The notes beneath the pieces are model-generated. The model made no database searches. It was not told where the DNA came from and saw only the letters and a program-made list of their open reading frames with translations. A program made the position numbers and the translations under genes. Shown piece by piece: positions 45,301 to 53,751 of a stretch of DNA of 53,751 nt. Origin of the DNA: Neelides folsomi (Eukaryota > Arthropoda > Collembola > Neelipleona > Neelidae); assembly GCA_034687125.1 (NCBI GenBank), contig JAQGBZ010000403.1:1-53751 (forward strand), read 5' to 3'. How positions within the stretch are numbered: the first letter of the stretch is position 1; each line of letters opens with the position of its first letter.

Positions 45301-48300
45301 AACAATTAAGAATCCGCCTTCGAAGAGATACCTATTGAGATGTGCAGCCGTTCGTGCCGAGCAGTGGAAGCCAGGTGTTATCGTTGTATTGAAGTCAATG
45401 GACTTCATATTGTGGATTGAACTTATTATTATTATTATATGATCTATAAAGAATATACAGTCACGGTCCATATTGTACGTACGGCCAGTTTTCAAAAATT
45501 CAACTTTAAATACCTTTATTCTTATTTAATGTATAATTCTATAAATTTACATGCATATTAGTAATCACTTGATGTATCAATTGACTAATTATTAGTTGAT
45601 TCCAATTAAAGGACCGTGATTGTATGTGTTAGTTATTAGTCAGATTGGTTAAAAATTAAAAAAAACTTGTGAGCGATTAAAAAAACGGTCAAGTCTGCAC
45701 CAGGCTGTATGTTGCATACAATCATTTCTAATTCATATTTATTTTCTAACATTGACCGAATTTTTCTTTAGGGGCGCCTCTAGATTTTTTGGCAGTGATC
45801 GTTACGGCAGTTCCAAGTTTTATGGTGGCCTTTGGTTTAGAGGTAATGAGTTAAATTATTTTTTATGAGTTTATGATAATGATAATTTAAATCTTAAATA
45901 ATTTATTAAATCATTGTATCAAAAGATTGAGTACGAATGATCCAATGTTAAGTTTACCTATAATGCCTTCGCGCTGCGAATACCCGTGGGTTTAAAGTAC
46001 ATTATTGAAAATGCTCAAATGGGGCTTATATGGTAACAAGCACAAGCGTTTCTTGGTTGCTTCATATGCATCTTCAATAATGGGCTTTAAACTCACGGGT
46101 ATTCTCAACGCGAATGCATTATAGTCAATTACAGTATAACTTGAACTTTATTGAATAATTATACTCTATTTATTGACATTTGATTTCACCTTATATTTTA
46201 GGAATCCACTTTACTTCGAGCAGTGTTATACTGTATCACTACTCTTATAACAATTTCAATTTTTGGGTCTTCAGTTTCAACAAAGCAGCTTTTCACACTT
46301 GGACAACCTATCCCTATAATCCCTGACAGAAACTTATATGCAAAGGTTCGATATATGTAAATAAATATAAATAAATTAATATTAATATTGATACGATATA
46401 TTCAAAAGACTTTAAAGTCGATTTCACAAACAAATGTGTCGAGTTCAAAGTTCTCTCAACTAAAAATTTCAATAACTTTAAGGATCAATTTCTACAAAGT
46501 CTTTAAGTCTGAAGCCTATACTATATTAAGCTCATATAATAAGTTTAGTGCTCAATATTTTAAAAAATTCAAATTCATTAATTGTTCAGATTTGGATGAT
46601 TGAAGTCGCTAAGCTTGTGATTTTTTCAAAAGTTCTTAAAGCGCTTTAAAAATCGTCCGTGAATTCGTTGATTTTAAAATCTTGTAGCTATAGGTCCTGC
46701 AACTCGAAATTTATTACCTTTACCATATTTACACAATACTACACTAATATGCATTTTCGATGGGAAATTACATTTTCTAGCTTGTGAAATTTTGAATAAA
46801 CAATTTGATTAAATAATATTAACAATAATTAACTATTTGGGTCAATTATTGGTCTGGTAATTTAGTTGCATTAATGACATGTGACTTATCAATTATTGAA
46901 ATATTGAAAATTGGCGAAATTCAATAATTTGTTTAGAAACGACAATAAGAAATTATGCTATCATCCCATTTTATTATTTGAAATATTTTATTTATTTTAA
47001 TTGTTTGATTTCATTTTTAATCATGAAATAAGTTACATTGACTAAAATCAATCGAAACGTTGGTTTCTAGAATATTGGGGCTTAAAAATCATTGCTTCAT
47101 GAAACAATAAAAGTAATTTTTTGTAAATCAGGAAAGTTTTTTCGGACACTTTGAACTCACAATGAGCTTTGTTTGAAAAATCGGCTTTAATTAAAATTAC
47201 TATCTTAAAAGGTGCGAGATTGTGTCAAATACAACCAGTTGTATTATTGTACAATTTACAATATGGTATATTAAATTCCATTATGTATTTAGTGAAATAT
47301 AAAATTAATTAAATTTTGTTAGATACTCTCTGGTGCATCCCTAGCAGCCTTGGGTTTTCTCGGTAATTTTCATTCTTTTACCTTTACCTGTAAATATATA
47401 TATATATATATATTACTCAAGGTGGTCCAGAGTTTGATTCGTTTTTTTTAAATTAAATAGTCATTAATTGAAAAATGAAACTATGTACTGTACTACAAAT
47501 ATTTCGATAATTAATTTTTAAACAATACTACAAGGGCTATGCAAACTTATAAATTCACCTGGGTGGTCCTTATTTTCATGAATAATGCCTATGCTAACGG
47601 GAAATATTTAGGCGGGATTTCGTTATTAGACTTTTGTTGTCATAAGTTGAATATTGTCAAGTATTGCTGTAAAATGGGGCCAAAAATTTCGCCCAAAGTG
47701 GAAAGGTTGGTGTTAGGTTTTCACAAATCATTTTATAGCCAACGACAGATAGTTAAAGTGTTAAAGGAAGAAAATATTTTTATTTCTCAAACTGGAGTTG
47801 CCAACATTATTCACAATAAAGGTAATAATTTATATAAACAATAAAAATACAAAACAATAGCTTATAAAAGCCATTTTTAGGCAAACGTAGAAAAACCAAG
47901 TGTGATGGAGAAAACACCCTTCCGAACAAACCATATTCTAAGATAGTGAACATTGGAGAAAGTGAGGAGAATCCGGCTCTTTTTAAAGGAGAAGAATCCT
48001 CGGACTCAGTAATCAATTGCAAATTTCTTAGACATCTATATTGGGATATGTGCAACATAAAAACAACATAAAAAATTGTGATATGTGAAAAAATGAAGCC
48101 ATGGGTTCACAAACTCCTTCCACGACATATCCTGGTGAGGGAGCATACGGTCAAAATTCTCTCGGCGGATTCAAGGTAGGAAGAGCGAATTTGCTGTCAC
48201 GCTCGACGAAGCAATATTTGGACTTCAGCAACGTAACGACTTTATAAATAAGCACCCAGGACAGTAACGGAGAACGTCGAATGTGCTTTGGAGAAAAACT

Positions 48301-51300
48301 GCCCGATGATTGAATCTGCCAGAAGAAAGAGAGATTTGGAAAGCACATGATGACTGGACGGGGACCACTTCCATTGATCAGGGTTCCAGTAAACACAAAA
48401 GTTAACCAAGATTTTTATATCAATGTTCTCAATCCTATACTAGAAAAAGAGCTTTTGAAAGTTTACACCAGAAATGAAGTTAAAAAAATTTCGTTCATAA
48501 CGAAATGACTAATAAAACTAACCTTTGCCGTGATTTCTTTCCATTTTGCCTTCTTCTGAATGGAGTGAGAGCCAAACAAGAGGCGATGAGTTTCTTGACC
48601 CATCACAAGAGCAACGAGAAAGAGATTTTCATCACGAGTCCAATTTTTACTTACCACCACTTTTCGTCACATGTATTTTGAGAATCCGAGTCTTCAAGTG
48701 ATTTCCCTTTCCTTCCGACAGTCGACTTTTTTTCTTGAGACCGAGGATTTGTGAATTTGAAGACATTTTAAATTTAACTCTATTGGTAATTGACACAAGA
48801 AATGAATTTGACAAAATTTGTCACAAGAATTTAAAATTTAAAATTTGACTCGACCCTGTTACGCTGATTTGACACGCGTAAATTGTCATGTCAAATTGTT
48901 CACAAAAAATGAAATTCATGTTAAAGTTATCTTATGACAACGCTAATATAATTTCCAGGATCCAGTACTTTAAATGCATATCTAACTACTGTCCAGGACA
49001 ATAAAAATGAGATTTGTAGAAAAGGCACATATTATCATTAATCAATTTGACGTCGTGAACCTTTATCCCGATCGGATCAATCTAAATCTAACAAAAGTTA
49101 TTGAGTGGAGAGAAATAAAAAGAATCTATTAGAAGTATACGAGTTATAACAACTAATCTTGAGAATTTTCAAAATGTACTTTTCAGTGCTTTTCAAACTC
49201 ACCTTCACCCGTTTTTGAAACAATGTATCTATAATAATGAAAATTATTATAAACTAATATAAATGAACTGTTAATCGGAAGAGGGATAGCTGAGTATTTG
49301 TTGATTTTAATTAAAATTTTTAAAAATCTACATAATATAAAAACGCTAAGGTAATTTAAGGTAATTCAGGGCAATATAATACATTTTTGAACTGGTGCAG
49401 CTAAGTGTTGGAAAAGAAGTTTCAATTCTTTTCACTTTCGTTCCTTTATTCATAATTTCATCTTCTTTCTTGCTTCTTAATCTTTAACTTTAATAAGATA
49501 AATATACAAATAAGAAGATTATAAATATTTAACTTATACTATAAAGTAAACTTCAGAGATTTTAAATAGATTTTAAATGTTAATTAAGACAATATAGTAG
49601 TAACGTTTAAAAAACTTTTAACTTTGAAGTCAATAAATGGATCTTGTATTAAGCACTAAACTTTTAACCAAATTAAATTCACAAAGGAAATCTCAACTAA
49701 GGATTACAATTTGGTACAGAGAAAGAGCAAAAATATTGAGAAATCAAGGAAGAGAATACGAATCAGGTTATGGACATTTCTAATATCGAGAAATCCACCT
49801 AATTAAAAGGTTTAACATTTAAATATTTTAAGTATTTATTTAATACCTACTAATATTTAGATATAATTAGAATTAGAATAAATTTTATCTTTTATTAAAA
49901 GAGTAATTTGTGGACAAGCTTGTAGGTTCGAAGGATGTCTTTTACCACCAGAAAGGAAAATGCAGATTTTCATGGAATATTGGCACTCGGGGAGTCACAA
50001 TTCGCAATCGTCTATTTTAAAAAGTTACATGAGGCCAGTCCGAACTGAAACTACACTAGACTTGGAGAAGAAGCAGGTCAAAAGTGGAATTGGGAATACC
50101 TTTTGCCAGATCATCAAGGTGTTCAGTTGAGAACTTTTCAAACTGATGTTTATGAACGTATTCTCAGAAACAGCTAAACGTTTGCAAAATTTACAATTGA
50201 TAATCACGACTGGCCAAATAAACATCCAAGATCAAAAAGGTCGACAAGACAATTCTAATAGAAGGCCAGAAGCTGCCCGTGAAATTGTTTTGGAACACAT
50301 TAATTCCTTTCAAGTCCATCAGTCATTATTGTAGAATAGTTAGTTTCAAATATAATTAAACGTCTTATTATTTAATATCTTAATCTAAACTTTATGATAT
50401 ATTTAACATGGAGATCCTGAAAGAGGATACTTAAGCTCTGATTTAAATCTGAGAAAAATGTTTAATAATTTTTGCGATGTAATGGAGGGAGATCATTCAA
50501 CTTGGAGCCTTTTTATAGAAGAGTATTTGAGCGCTCCCAGAAGCGTTCCCGTGAACGGGAACGTTCCCATGCCAGAGACATGATTCCCGGGAACGCATAT
50601 ACCAATGGGAATATATTGGAGTGTTCCTGGGAACTTTCCCGGGAACACTCTCATATTGGAGCGTTCCCGGGAATACGACATCCTTAAGTATTGTCTAATT
50701 TATTTATTTTCTAAGGTCTATATCGAGTTTGCCGACCTGACAACCTGACATTGTCCCAACATCAGCACTTCCAAGTTATTAAGCGATTTTCTTTGACAGG
50801 ATGCGTTATTCTAAGTTTGGCATTTCTGCTATACTTTATTGAATCTTCAATTCTCAATAAAATTTTACAAGTAGAAAGGTAACAACTTTGCGAATCGCTC
50901 AATGTTTATATAAGTATAGCTTAGACTAATGGGTGATTTAAAATTATGGAAATATTTTTCTCATTGTCAGTCTGTGGGATGGCGACCCTCCATTATTATG
51001 GCCATTGCAAGGAGGATGGAGATTAATTGTTGCTTCTTTGGGGATTACAGCCCTAGCACTTGCAACATTCGAGTAAATACTATTATATATTGTACATCTG
51101 TACATACTGTCTAGTTTAGAAATGCTTTTGACTTTTTTGCCAAAAGGAGCAGGTTATAGTAAGATGTATTATAATGGTGTTGTGTTTTAGTGGTTAACTT
51201 ACTATATCCTATGCCTTTGGCAAAAAATCAAATGCATTTCTAAACTAGACAGTAGAATTGTTTATTATTACCTCTTTTACTTTCTGTTTGGGGTGTACTC

Positions 51301-53182
51301 CACAAAGCGCGCAAATGAATTTGAGCGCTCCCTTTTCGACTACCTAACTACATAGGTATTGTTTTGTTTATTTTTTCAGATTTTTAATTCCACTATCAAT
51401 AACAATAACAACAATGGCGAACGACGGCCTACTCTACAGAAATTTGAGGAAAGATGTAAGATGATTCTTTATCCTTTCATATGAAAATATTTAGGATTAA
51501 TCAGGATTAATAATATTTCACGTTCAGCTAAGAGAAGATTCGACGAAATGGAATTCCGGAACTCCGTTAGTGTTTGGATCAATTGTTGCAATCCAGGCAC
51601 TTTTCATTGACACAAAAGTCCTTCTTGGCCTAGCATCAAGTGGCCTAATGTGCATTCACATTGTCATTTGTGCATCAATGCTCGCTTTCCGATATCAGAC
51701 ACGTCAAGGATGTACTGGTCGAAGACGAGCTGGGCATTTTCGCACACGCCCAACCACGCAGCCTCAAAGTGCTTCCAATTATTCTAGTCAAGGCCAAGGG
51801 CGAAGAATTCTTACTGTCAGCTTTCTAAATGGAGGAATTGGAAAGTTACCGAGAGAGACTACGGAAGGACCACGTAATATCGGAAATTCATCTTCATCTG
51901 ATACTCATGGCGATAGAACTTTACTCATTGATAATTCAACTGAAACGCCGATAGAATCGTAATTTTTAACATTAAATATACTTTATCTTAGCCTGATTTC
52001 AAAAATGGGTTAGCATTTCCCTATTGGGCAAGAAGTGTTTTTGCAATTCGCTTTGGAAAGAAAGTGTTGTCAAACTTCTCAGGGGTATGTTTCGATAAAG
52101 CAAGGTTAGGTTAGAGTTAGATTAATACAATACATTATTCTCCGTTGTGTACCCTGGTGAATTATGGAGTGGGAGATGCTAGCCGAATGATGAATTAACA
52201 TTTATTGGTAAACTCCATTTTTGTTATTTTACAAGGAGACAAGGGTCTGCAAGCGACTTCAGCGTTAGTGCAGTTTCCGGATACGAATCTGATAGTGATC
52301 CTTGTGACTCTGATGACACTGACATTGATGCAGTAGTGACTGAATATCATGTAGAATATTAATTCCACATCAGTTATTTTAAACCATGTCTCTAACACCA
52401 TGAACATTTAATCTAGGAACGAGTAAGAGTGGCGGCACTAAATGGAGTAACATCAATGAACCCAACATCTTCGACAGCAAGGCGCGTTTCCTTTGCCACA
52501 ATCGCTCTCGTACCTTGCTGTCTTGCTCTTGCAGCGTCCCTTAATAGAGCACCTCGAGGGCATGTGACAGGGATAATGCTTGCGGTTTCATCGGGACTCC
52601 TTTCCTTTCTTCTTCTTGTTGTCATTAGTCGGCAGCCACAAAAGAAAAGACCTCTCAAAATATCTTACTCGACTGGACCAAATCACACGGAGTACGAGTC
52701 GAGCACATTTGTTTTTTTTCATTATTCTATTGTTCCTTGGCTTCCAGCCGGAGCCATTTTCCTTCATTGTTGCCTCCTACTTGAATCTCTCGACTTAGCT
52801 GGAACTCCTTTTGCATTTTGGCTGGCGACAGGTAATTAACTAAGAATTTTAAATGCAATTACTAATTAGAGCATCTGGAGTTTGATATTTGAAAACGTTG
52901 TTTATTATTTCATACTCTTTATGAACTTATTCATTTCAACACTGATTTGAATCTGATTTCTTCATAGGACTCATCATCTATTTTAGCTATGGTGCAACAA
53001 AGAGCATAGCTGCTCCTCCTTCACATCTGCCCCTTTCTCCAAGTGATGATCCAGAGTCACCGAGTGAAATTCATCAACAACCAATACTTTCTCAAGTCGC
53101 AGGAAACGAGGCATCATCGTCCAGCAATAGTAGTTCTGAGCCATATGCACAAATAAATAGTTACACGAGAACCTTAGCTTAA
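42306..53182 (+). CDS. SLC7-like (cationic amino acid transporter family) 14-helix membrane protein, complete, 14 exons
   Basis: Exons: 42306-42398, 42506-42680, 44104-44268, 44372-44443, 45772-45842, 46202-46345, 47323-47362, 50716-50878, 50971-51072, 51380-51455, 51528-51958, 52236-52350, 52417-52831, 52968-53182. All have GT/AG borders and consistent phases, giving 758 aa. An in-frame stop precedes the ATG. Family signatures are VWCYTDFESR (for CYAEFGAR) after helix 2, GEFPAFLAGWWWVQ, TTMANDGLLYRNL, FGSIVAIQALFIDTKVL and SMLAFRYQTR. There is also a CAT-type C-terminal block, SIVPWLPAGAIFL...GLIIYFSYG. Fourteen hydrophobic segments fit a CAT (SLC7A1-4 type) plasma-membrane carrier. The glycine motif expected in helix 1 and the GFD of helix 6 are absent. 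A Ser/acidic loop of about 170 residues (exons 11-13) is inserted after helix 10. Substrate is unknown. The exon 12 end is the least certain junction. Confidence 0.88.
42444..42473. repeat. AAAT/TA microsatellite in SLC7-like intron 1
   Basis: A taaa-type run followed by an alternating (ta)n run, shortly after exon 1. A second (ta)n run is at 47395-47412. Confidence 0.9.
42734..43351 (+). mobile_element. Mariner-type element, internally deleted, in SLC7-like intron 2
   Basis: TA-tagtgcgttta at the left and taaacgccctg-TA at the right are imperfect inverses. Inner arms pair: cttgtggggcaataaatta with taattaattgccccacaagg, and atcaaagtcaaacgaaacgg with ccgtttcttttgattttgat. A frame from ATG 42952 reads CREVQRKRFETQAPSSNIIC, a helix-turn-helix of mariner-type transposases, then stops. 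Confidence 0.7.
44640..44755. mobile_element. Mariner end fragment in SLC7-like intron 4
   Basis: cccgagttaacactcttttt at 44655 and its approximate inverse, gttaactcgtgcccaccttg, near 44745 resemble ends of the ggtggcccagag family. No coding part remains. Confidence 0.4.
45045..45160. mobile_element. Hairpin MITE (family D), copy 1
   Basis: gtacagcgtgtttactttgt, then tttcttttttaaattcc, is mirrored by aatttaaaaaaaaaggtaca and aagtaaacaagctata. The second copy is at 53422-53539. It lies directly next to the mariner remnant at 45164. Confidence 0.75.
45164..45707 (+). mobile_element. Internally deleted mariner element in SLC7-like intron 4
   Basis: tagcctggtgcagacttaac at the left and the inverse of gtcaagtctgcaccaggctg at the right, TA-flanked, with about 30-bp arms. 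The only coding remainder, near 45318-45420, reads AFEEIPIEMCSRSCRAVEAR and ends GLHIVD*, the transposase C-terminus. Confidence 0.8.
45968..46118. mobile_element. Palindromic MITE (family B), copy 2, in SLC7-like intron 5
   Basis: tgcgaatacccgtgggttta pairs with taaactcacgggtattctc. The inside, tggtaacaagcacaagcgtt, matches the copy at 11060-11224. Confidence 0.75.
46346..47322. other. SLC7-like intron 6, no element recognised
   Basis: AT-rich. The 71-residue frame at 46388-46603 has no conserved content. Confidence 0.4.
47418..48430 (+). pseudogene. Tc1/mariner-type transposase relic in SLC7-like intron 7
   Basis: After a mariner-like end (caaggtggtccagagtttga, 47419), ATG 47674 opens MGPKISPKVERLVLGFHKSF followed by SQRQIVKVLKEENIFISQTG, a Tc1-type helix-turn-helix. 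Similarity resumes after a gap with GKRRKTKCDGEN (47880 on), interrupted further by stops. Late pieces include VHKLLPRHILVREH and KVNQDFYINVLNPILEKELL, the latter typical of the Tc1 DDE domain. Several stops make it non-functional. Confidence 0.6.
48478..48766 (-). pseudogene. Myb/SANT-like DNA-binding fragment of a transposable element
   Basis: Minus strand: MSSNSQILGLKKKSRL from ATG 48766 is followed in another frame by VSKNWTRDENLFLVALV and KKAKWKEITAKV. This is the pattern of zeste-type Myb/SANT-like domains that accompany some DNA transposons. The frameshift between the parts and the short length suggest a relic. The exact element type was not recognised. Confidence 0.45.
49600..50340 (+). 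pseudogene. Degenerate gene of an expanded, transposon-like family (C-rich N-part, HINSF motif)
   Basis: From 49673: LNSQRKSQLRITIWYRERAK and ILRNQGREYESG. From 49916: ACRFEGCLLPPERKMQIFME. From 50264: RRPEAAREIVLEHINSFQVH, ending at a stop at 50333-50335. As I recall, invertebrate genomes contain many paralogues with this order (Arg-rich start, one Cys-rich CxF.C..PPE.R block, EHI.SFP..SHYSR). I treat it as a mobile-element-like pseudogene. Frameshifts and stops separate the blocks. It lies in SLC7-like intron 7. Confidence 0.5.
50495..50687. mobile_element. gggaacg palindromic element, copy 3, in SLC7-like intron 7
   Basis: Starts near acttggagcct and ends at gggaatacgacatcc. Dense cgggaacg/cgttcccg blocks, as in the copies at 6725 and 32414. 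It stops 28 bases before SLC7-like exon 8. Confidence 0.75.
51107..51256. mobile_element. 150-bp MITE in SLC7-like intron 9
   Basis: actgtctagtttagaaatgc at the left pairs with gcatttctaaactagacagt at the right, 20 of 20, then ttttgacttttttgccaaaa pairs loosely with tttggcaaaaaatcaaa. It is very well preserved. Confidence 0.85.
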
Positions 53183-53421
53183 TTAAATTAATTATAAAAA
53201 TGTCCGGGCTTTTTAAAAATGCAATATACAGATACTACCAATCTTCCATTAATTTACAATGACATTTTACTTTTTTGTTAATGTAACAAAATAAAATTAT
53301 ATCACTATTAAAGTTGGAATAAACTATTGTATTTATTATGTAATTATTTAGATTTGATATAAGAATGTCATCTTATAAAAATTTTATTTATAACATAAGT
53401 TTACAAATACTACATACTACT
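53183..53421. other. 3' flank of the SLC7-like gene
   Basis: AATAAA at 53290-53295, 108 bases past the stop, is a likely poly(A) signal; a second, weaker aataaac is near 53318. Otherwise AT-rich. Confidence 0.5.
53290..53295 (+). terminator. Putative poly(A) signal of the SLC7-like gene
   Basis: AATAAA, 108 bases downstream of the TAA at 53180-53182. Confidence 0.5.
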
Positions 53422-53539
53422 GTACAGCCCATTTACTTTTTAGTGTTCTTTTTTAAATTCCTAATAACTAACGAAGTAGTATTATAGTATTATTATTAGG
53501 AATTTAAAAAAGAACACTACAAAGTAAACGGACTGTATA
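53422..53539. mobile_element. Hairpin MITE (family D), copy 2
   Basis: gtacagcccatttacttttt, with agtgttcttttttaaattcc, is mirrored by ggaatttaaaaaagaacact and aaagtaaacggactgta. Same plan as 45045-45160. Confidence 0.8.
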
Positions 53540-53751
53540 ATGGGTATACTACTTATAATAGTGTCAAAGTAAAAATACATTAATAACTCAAATAATAGTT
53601 GAAATTTAAAGTAAAGTTTGCTACATAAAAATTAATATTATAAAAACTTTAATTATAATTGACGGGGAAGATAGATAGAATCTAGATATATTTATATTAC
53701 ATATGGGGTTGATCAGGTTGAACTGCCTATTTTCAATGAATTATAACTTTA

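Noticed and set aside
52413..52658. Minus-strand frame opposite SLC7-like exon 13
   Set aside because: Antisense to a conserved transmembrane exon; no independent support.

Overview
The window is AT-rich, intron-containing nuclear DNA from an animal. Four multi-exon genes can be rebuilt from protein similarity plus GT/AG splice sites with matching phases. Between and inside them lies a dense load of DNA transposons and short inverted-repeat elements (MITEs). The gene families and the many TA-flanked mariner, Tc1 and pogo remnants fit an arthropod. A copepod such as a sea louse is my guess, at low confidence. I see no bacterial operon structure, CRISPR array, rRNA or virus-like gene.

Layout: (1) 591-3266, minus strand, part of a doublecortin-domain gene whose 3' end leaves the window. 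(2) 3267-10739, mostly repeats, including a foldback element with tatagt sub-repeats and a mariner relic split by another foldback element. (3) 10740-14850, minus, a complete three-exon 7SK snRNA methylphosphate capping enzyme (MePCE/Bin3). (4) 14851-19854, repeats and low-complexity AT-rich DNA. (5) 19855-31663, minus, a complete nine-exon kinesin of the KIF19 (kinesin-8) type, its introns full of MITEs and a 1.2 kb pogo-like element. (6) 31664-42305, a degenerate pogo/Tigger transposon, mariner fragments, a near-perfect palindrome, and the second copy of an apparently identical 1,375-bp segment whose first copy lies in a KIF19 intron. (7) 42306-53182, plus, a complete fourteen-exon SLC7-like (cationic amino acid transporter family) membrane protein. 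(8) 53183-end, its 3' flank and a hairpin MITE.

The four genes show no evident functional link. Two encode microtubule-associated proteins (doublecortin domain and kinesin), one acts in snRNA capping and one is a membrane transporter-like protein. The reconstructed coding lengths are MePCE 619 aa, KIF19-like 766 aa and SLC7-like 758 aa. All three stay in frame across every proposed junction.

The most noteworthy points are the SLC7-like protein, which keeps the 14-helix plan but lacks the glycine signatures of the substrate site; the identical 1.4-kb duplication; several recurrent, apparently unclassified MITE families; and a 54-bp intron that preserves the reading frame.
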